Source: Stenocarpella maydis
Lineage: Eukaryota; Ascomycota; Sordariomycetes; Diaporthales; Diaporthaceae
Direction: 5' to 3'
DNA: 64,000 nt
Assembly: GCA_002270565.1 (NCBI GenBank)
Contig: NQMI01000009.1
Location: forward strand, 248,001-312,000
Position 1 is the first letter of the stretch; each line of letters opens with the position of its first letter. Shown one piece after another: positions 57,386-64,000 of the stretch. The notes below the pieces were generated by a model. It saw only the letters and a program-made list of their open reading frames with translations, had not been told where the DNA came from and did not search any database. The position numbers and the translations under genes were made by a program.

Positions 57386-58530
57386 GGGGTGCGTTTATCG
57401 GTGCTGGGATGGGGGGTGGTCCTGTTGATCGCGGTTCGACCCGTGAGGAGCTGTAGTGTTTCGCGGATGCAGATCAACCGCGGGCTTGTCTTCATTATAA
57501 AGATCCCCCCTAGGATAACACACCACCACAGTAGATACATGAGCACATGTATCGTGTCGTCCATTGGTGGGATTTAAACCCCCAGCATGCCCCCCGTGCC
57601 CCCCGTCCCCCTCCGTCCCGCTTGACACCTGGGATGAACACCCACCAAGGACCAGGGGACACGGATAGCCAGTCATGTGCCGGGGCATCTCCCAGTCCGG
57701 TAATGCATACGAGGAAACCCCTACATGATTCAGGGAACCGGAGGCAGGCTGCCAGGGTGGCATCTCGTGTTTTCCCTTCTCGTCTTGGGCAAACGCACCA
57801 CATTAACCTTACTCACCTCGATGCGTGACATGTTTTTAGTATAACGAGCAAGGTTGGCGCCGCACTGCCTCGGTAAATGTTTGTGGCCTTCCCGCCGATT
57901 GCCCCCCAACATGGAGACGATGCCGATGCGCTCGAATCAGCTGGGTGCCGAGAGGGCATTGCAGGGTCGAAGGGGAAGGGTCCGGCTAAGCGGGTGGTGT
58001 TCGGCTGGGGACCCAAACGAAATGCTTGTTTTCCTGGTGGCGGTCTAGGTGAGACCTATAGTAAACAAGCTTTTCTTAAGCTTCATGTGGGCATAAGCTA
58101 ACTAGCAAGGGCGAGTCAGACATGTAAATCCACAACAGGAAGCGGTTGTGTTAATCTGGATTATCATTGTACATTCATAAAAACCACGCCAGTCGCAGGT
58201 CTCGGCATAAACATATAAAACACAAAAACATCTCGCTACTAGCAGGCACCCTCCCAACACCCAGCCACACACGCGGCAACAATGCTCACAAAAAGCTTCA
58301 CGCCTCCCTCCCAATCCACGAACTCCCGGTTGCTAACACGCATGCCGACCGCAAAACTAGAGACATGAGCTCATCTTCTCTCTGCCAGCTTTACCCGCCC
58401 TCCTGCCCCACTACCTGAGATCCGGCATTCCGTCTTTGGAAAGCGGGTCCCCAGCAGCGCCCAACTTCAACATGCCTGAAAACTCCGCCTCGCCGTCTCA
58501 TACACTACAACGCCCCTCAGCCGTGTCAAC
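57386..58530. other. Intergenic
   Basis: GH43 promoter side and RdRP 3' side. C-rich near 57580-57620. No gene recognised. Confidence 0.5.
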
Positions 58531-61500
58531 TCAATTCGGGAGAAACTCTGCCGGCGGCGGAACCATGGCGTATCGACCACTGCCAATCATCGCAGCAGAA
58601 GCATTCCGCCGCCCGCCACTAACGCCGACGAATCCGCCGCCGCCGCCAGCACGGCGGCTGTCACCGCGCTGGCCGTTCTCAAACAGGCTGATCTCCGAAA
58701 GAAAGGCGCACGCCGCCACGACGCGGAAGCTCTGCATTTCGCCGTTCCTGCTCTCGCGGGCCCCGGTGGTGTCCTCGCCGCCGGCGTGGACGCACGCCAG
58801 GCACAGGTGCAGGTTGTCGAACTGGGTCTGGTAGCCCGTGGGGCGTATGAGGTCGACGTCCGGGTTGTGGCTGACCTTGCGCATCTGGCTTGTGATCCAG
58901 GACGAGATGCGGTCCATCTCGTCTTTGAGCTTGATGCTGTTGTCACGCTGCCGGTGTGTCTGCACACCAGACTTGTTGAGGATGTTGCCGATGAACACCT
59001 CTAGCTCCGTGAGTGGCTTCGTCGGGTGCATCGAGTACTGGCTCATGGCGGCAGACAAGGCCTCCTCGTACCATCCTCGGATCTCGCGGGCCGTATTCAG
59101 GCGGGCTACCCACCCCCGGGGGTCCTCGACGATGGCCTCGTAGCGCGGGCGAGTCTTGATGAACAAGTCGTCCCAAAAAGAAGCACCGCCTGCGGCTGGC
59201 ATATTGGCTCTGATATTCTCGTGCCATATCTTTTGCTCGTCTATGGCGCGGTACAGTTTGCCAAGCAGCTTCTCAGATCTGTAGTAGACATGACGCTGGC
59301 GGTTGTACTGGTCCTCTTCGTCGTCGGGGGCTTCCTCGATGATGCATTCATCAAGCTCGATGGTAGATTTGTCTACAACGCGGGACTCCGGTCCCGGAGC
59401 CAGACTGGATGTAAGGATTAGAACTAAGCCATGTGGTGCTGACGATTGAAGGTGTTGAGGTAACGGAACGAAAGGACTAGAACATCACAGTGGCGAGTGT
59501 TGGAAGCAATGAGGGCATGACAAAGCTTGAGCGTATGTTGACTGAGGGGTTGTGGTCAAATGGGAAATAAAAGCAAAAGTGGCACAACTCACAAATCAGG
59601 CCTGAACTTGTTTGCACGGGGCAAATCCATCAGGTTCACACCAACACCGGTTTTGGAAAAGTCCACAGCAGTGGAGTGGAGCGCAGCTAACTTCTTGCAG
59701 TCCTCATGGAGGGTCCCCTCGTCTTTCTGGTCGGCGAGAATCATGTGCCGCGTCGCGATAACACCCAGGTGGTCGAGCTTCATGAAATCGATAAAGAAGT
59801 TCGCCATGTCCTCGGCCTCGACATCACGATCAAGCTCCGCCGGCGCCACGCGAGGATAGTCCTCCGGGGTGAATGTCTGCCTATGTACGAGTTCTTCGTC
59901 CCAGATGACGTTGAAGATGTCGCCATCCAGGTCGCCCCCCGACAGCTGGGATGGTAGGTCGCGCTGACCGCGCTGGCTAAAGATGATGACATTCGTCAGT
60001 TCTCGGAGCGGGCTCCCTCGAGGAGGTATCACGTTTATTGGAACTTGGATATCGCCAGGATGCAGGGCGGGAGACCTTGTGACAATGACAGGACCGGGGC
60101 CAGGGGGCTCATCGAAGCGGTCACCCTTGGTGTCGTATGTGACGTAAACCTCGTTCTCCCCAAGGAAACCGGTCTCATCCATGATACCGAACAAGGTAAT
60201 TCCTTTCCGTACAAGAATTCTCGCCTTGTGTTTCAGTAGGCGCAATTCACGCAGCACCACGGCCTCGACAATGGAGCGAAGGAACTTGTCTTTGCGGTAG
60301 TCAACACCCATACTCTCGCAAAATGAGATCATACGGTGAAGTCGCATAGTTTCGCCGACATTTTGGTGCTTCAGGAACCTGGCGACGTTGTACGCATCTG
60401 CTGTGACGGCCCGAAGTCTTGATAGTTCAATGTTCTGCATGCGAAAGAACCAATTGTCACTGTATCCCATATCCTCCAGTATCTTGATCATCTGGCGGTT
60501 GAGCACCAACGAAATCGGCTTAGAGGCCATGTCGCAAATTTCGAGATTAGGCTTGTCGTCGCTCTCAAACTTCGTCATGGACGGTCTGATGTATACCACC
60601 GATCCCTCCAAGGTGGTGTCTAGGGCAACCATGCCCTTGGAGCCCCTGTACCGAACTTGGAAGGCTGTAGGTGCCGACTTCTTTGGGGGAATGATATCCC
60701 AAATGTTGTAAACCACTGCCAAAGAAATAGTTCCAACACCATCACTGAAAACCCGCCCATTGCGTTCCACATCTGGCATCTCGAAGACGGTGATGTTCAA
60801 GTCGTCCAGGGGCACATAATACGGTGTTTCGGAGAAGGCCTGTCCAATGCGAGCGGCACATCGGGCAGGCGAGCGAATGTGCCTGAAATGGCCCAGACCG
60901 CTGATGACGTTGAGATAGGTCCTTGGCTGGTTGTTTTCGAAGAATGGCGCCATGAACTATTAGTCATGGTTAGCCAACGATGTGCGGGACATGACAATGC
61001 AACTTAGGGATGGAAAGGAGATGGAAGATGAAAGATCGAGGTAAAGTTCAAACGGCGAAGGGAAGAAAAGGTGGAATGCTAGTGCTACATACCCATGCAG
61101 AGTGCGAACGTAAAGAAGAGTGTGAGAATCCAAGAAAGTTGTACTGTCGACCAGCAATCTGGATGCCATTCCGAAATACACCCTTGAACCTGCTGTATAT
61201 CTTCTCGTTGCTGACTTTGGGATTGAAGAACAGATCTTCGCCACCTTCATCACAGAACTGCACGCGCAGGAAGTACTCATGATGGTCCGGGTATTTGCGG
61301 AGGATTCGATTCTTGGCCTCGAGTTCAGGTCCGTGCAGTGTGATCCGGGTGGGGGTGACTGTGACACGGTGGACTAACGCCAGGTTCTGGGTTGGGGCCA
61401 TGATTGCTTGCCTAAATATCTCATTGCTGGCCATCTTGTCTTCGACTTCCCGGAGATACTCCACGATGGCTTGGATCTCGAATAATGAAGGGTCGCCATG

Positions 61501-62712
61501 AGGCTTGGGCCAGGGGGTTTCCTTCATGAGCTTCTTCATGGCACCGACTGAGATCGGGCGCCTGCCGGCTAGCCTGTCTGCAACAAAGACTCTGCGAAGC
61601 TGCCTTGTCAGGGCCAAAACGGTTCCTGGGTGGTAGTAGGCATTGGTTGCCAAGGCCTGTAGCTGAAACAGGATGCTAAAGGGCAGTTGGTCTGGGTTGG
61701 CACCAACAATGAGCTCCTTCATCAGCTTGCTCATGGTGACTGAGGACGGGCCGAGGTGCAGGGGAGCTGTTCTCAAGGTGAGAAGATCGTAGGAGACAGT
61801 GGGTACCACATCGTGGTTCCTAAGCGACCACATCTTGCGCTGAAGGTTGTCGCCGGCAATCCGCAGCTGGTAGACGAGACATTGGCCAACAACCTTGGCA
61901 TGCTGGTCATTGAGCGCGGCCAGGCGGGTCCGAGTGGGCCCATAATTCTTATATCTGCCACCAAGAGAGATAGCAAGCTGCCTCATCGATATTTCTAGGT
62001 CGCTTAGGTCCTCGAAGAAGGCGGGTTCCTCTCCGAGGGTCAAGGTGAGGGTATGCTGGAAGCTGGAGACGATGTCCTGGACGGTGTCGAGGAGAATCTT
62101 GATGACGCGTCGGCTGTCGAGTTTGATAATCAAGGTCTGGTTGGTGAACTTCGCAATGCCCGTATCCGGGAACTCAACCTCGGGGATGTAGACGAGGTCG
62201 TCGCCAACAAACGCGGTGTGGCCGCAGCTGATTGAAGTGACGTTGAAGACAAGCGGGCCTTTGGCAGTCTCGATTCGGCGAGTAGGGTTGACTTTCTCGG
62301 CGGCGGCGTGCTGGAGACCTCGCAGGGTGATCTCGTCGGGCTGTCCGGGGGCTGCGCCGGGGCCGTGACTTTGCTTCTGCTTGCTCAAGGAGCAAAAGAT
62401 TTCGCAGCCCATGATTTGCAGTCTGGCTCTCCGCTGGGGACCTTTCGGACGTCTCTGGTTGCCATATCCATTGGTATAGGGCGCAGTGGTTGGCTGGGTG
62501 GTGGGCGGGAGAGTCTGCTGACCGTGGCGGCGGAGGAATGCCTGGCCTTGTCTGGCGTGAAGGAAGGTCAGGTTGGCCCACTTCTGCTTCCGATGCTTGT
62601 CGCAGCTGAAAGTGTGCTCTTCGATGCCCAAGACGTCCATGAAAGGCTGAAGCCTCTTCTTGACGGCGTCCTCGGGCAGGTGCTCGGGCCAGCCGTGCGT
62701 GTGTACCTCCAT
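58531..62712 (-). CDS. RNA-dependent RNA polymerase, SAD-1/RRP-like
   Basis: Cellular RdRP of the RNA-silencing pathway; it makes double-stranded RNA for Dicer. I infer exons 62712-61093, 60956-59593 and 59404-58531, with introns of 136 nt (GTATGT..TAG) and 188 nt (GTGAGT..CAG), giving about 1285 aa. The junctions recreate family-typical SHSAW-FMAPFF and RPDFLAPGP. The N-terminus (VHTHGWPEHLPEDAVKKRL) resembles the RRM-like domain of the SAD-1/RRP-3 branch. The polymerase core includes YSRFKGVFRNGIQIAGRQYN, GFLGENEVYVTYD and the catalytic loop SGGDLDGD (Asp 882, 884 and 886). The C-terminal region ends in a glycine/arginine-rich tail. SAD-1 homologues act in meiotic silencing of unpaired DNA; that role here is inference. 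Confidence 0.93.
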
Positions 62713-64000
62713 GATGGCTGACTACGGTGACAGACGGCCGAGAGAGTCGTGCGGATCTCGGCAGCTGGTGGTCGACGACGGCTAGTGATATTCAGCGTAA
62801 GCTATCTCGCAGCGCCAAGCCTTGTGCATCAGGAGGAAATCTGGGTCGAGGCAAAGTCCATGGGATGACAGGAGGTGGCAGGTGGGCAGAGCGAGGGTCG
62901 GCGAGAGCCTTGTTGGACTAAGGCAGAGGACGGCGAAGTAGAGGTTTGGGCTACCAAAATTAGCTGTCGCCGAAGTGAGACTGAAGGAGGTAGCGACGAC
63001 TAGACTGCACAACCACAGACAGGATGAAGGAAAACAAAACAAAGGTACGATTGAGTCTGAAGGGGGGAGGGTGCGAAATGTAATCGTGCGGTTGAGCAGG
63101 TGGGTGGTGGTGTGGTCGGACCAGTGCGGTTCGCGGTTTGGGAGCTGGAACTTGAGCTTGGGTGGGCTCATTGAATGCGCGGGCGCTGTAGCTACCCCGC
63201 AGCCCACGCAAGAGGCCTACCGGTCAGCCACGTGGGTAAGGAAGAAGCAAAGCACACCTTATTAGTTACACCTTTTCAACTCCAAGCGTACTGGACCAGA
63301 GCGACTTCATAAGGAAGTAGCTCGTGACAGTTGGGATGAGGCAAAAGCAACTATCAAATTTCGTGTGGCGGCAGATCAGATAATAGCAAACACAAGGCTC
63401 CTGACTCAAGTAACTGAGGAGGAGGCCATTTCCACTTGCTTGGACTTTGAACGTAGGTATAGAGGAACCGCCGCAGCTCCTTTCTGCTTATTTTTTAAGG
63501 ACCCCCCCCCCACAAAATAAAAGGAAATCAGCGATCGGATCAAAAATAAAATCGACAGCTTGAGAGTCACCTCAAAGTACGGCAGCATACGAGTTAATTA
63601 ATGAGCAGCTGCATAGTTCGAGGCAAGTCACTGGCTCCCTCATCAACCAGATGAATCCACACGCCGTAGGCCTCACCTCTCCCAGAGTCTGGCATGTTGT
63701 CGTCTTCATGTATTGGACGATTTGCTCTGAGGGCCTGAGGGCTGGCCGTCCTCGTCTCATTGCTCAGAACATCCCTCAGTGATTGAGATCACTTTTCGAA
63801 TTTCTCACCCACTCATCCGCGGGCTACAATTCCAGCTCCTGTAGCAAGGATTTATTTGCCTGATTGATCCGGCATCAACAAGAACTTACCTCCCCATGCC
63901 TGGATCCAAAAGCACACGCCCGACACCTCCTTGCTTGGACCGGCAGCAGGTAGTGTGGGTGAAGAGACGAACAGCCACTAACTGATGCCGAATCCAAGTG
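62713..64000. other. RdRP upstream region, no gene recognised
   Basis: Long 5' flank of the RdRP gene with pyrimidine-rich stretches on its coding strand. Open frames here (for example 62782-63207 minus) are low-complexity and likely leader sequence. Nothing was recognised from 63210 to the window end. Confidence 0.45.

Noticed and set aside
62782..63207. 141-codon minus-strand ORF upstream of the RdRP
   Set aside because: Pyrimidine-rich low-complexity sequence immediately 5' of the RdRP start; better explained as promoter or leader.
1..64000. CRISPR arrays, bacterial operons or rRNA genes
   Set aside because: No spaced palindromic repeat arrays and no rRNA-like sequence; introns and RIP mark this as fungal nuclear DNA.

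Overview
The window is nuclear DNA of a filamentous ascomycete (Pezizomycotina, probably a sordariomycete). Genes are GC-rich and carry 44-175 nt introns with GTRNGY-type donors. The gene families are typical of such fungi: HET domain, SAD-1-type RNA-dependent RNA polymerase, GH29 and GH43 secreted glycosidases, cytochrome P450, MCT-type transporter. The repeats carry the signature of repeat-induced point mutation (RIP): CpA-to-TpA changes that turn CAG, CAA and TGG codons into stops.

Layout: (1) 0.7-7.2 kb is a small metabolic island with an MCT-like transporter, an intact intronless asparagine-synthetase/beta-lactam-synthetase-like amide ligase, and a class III aminotransferase with a nonsense codon and a missense change that both fit RIP. 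(2) 7.4-31.1 kb is a nest of RIP-damaged mobile elements. It holds a complete 7.65 kb Ty1/copia element (211 bp LTRs, GAATT target duplication), two members of an unusual LTR family with 396 bp LTRs, and a MULE DNA transposon with 32 bp terminal inverted repeats. The larger LTR element has gag-protease, an antisense ORF and a Ulp1-like protease ORF, with no reverse transcriptase or integrase seen; the smaller 3.2 kb one keeps only the Ulp1-like ORF. Assembly gaps lie at 22374, 24770-24779 and 28140. (3) 31.9-34.3 kb has a secreted thaumatin-like protein and an MDR reductase, followed by a gene-poor stretch with a frameshifted NPPHxGH nucleotidylyltransferase relic. (4) 38.5-62.7 kb is normal genic DNA: a conserved fungal protein, GH29 fucosidase, P450, a HeLo-like/pseudo-LMW-phosphatase fusion, a DUF6055-like secreted metalloprotease candidate, a large membrane protein, a HET protein, a GH43 arabinanase and a SAD-1-like RdRP.

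How the genes relate: the transporter, amide ligase and aminotransferase could be a decaying biosynthetic cluster. GH29, GH43 and the secreted proteins suit plant cell-wall or polysaccharide degradation. The HET protein and the HeLo-fusion protein belong to families linked to self/non-self recognition, and the RdRP to RNA silencing. Exon boundaries were inferred by hand from splice consensus and frame continuity; family names rest on motif recognition, with no database search.
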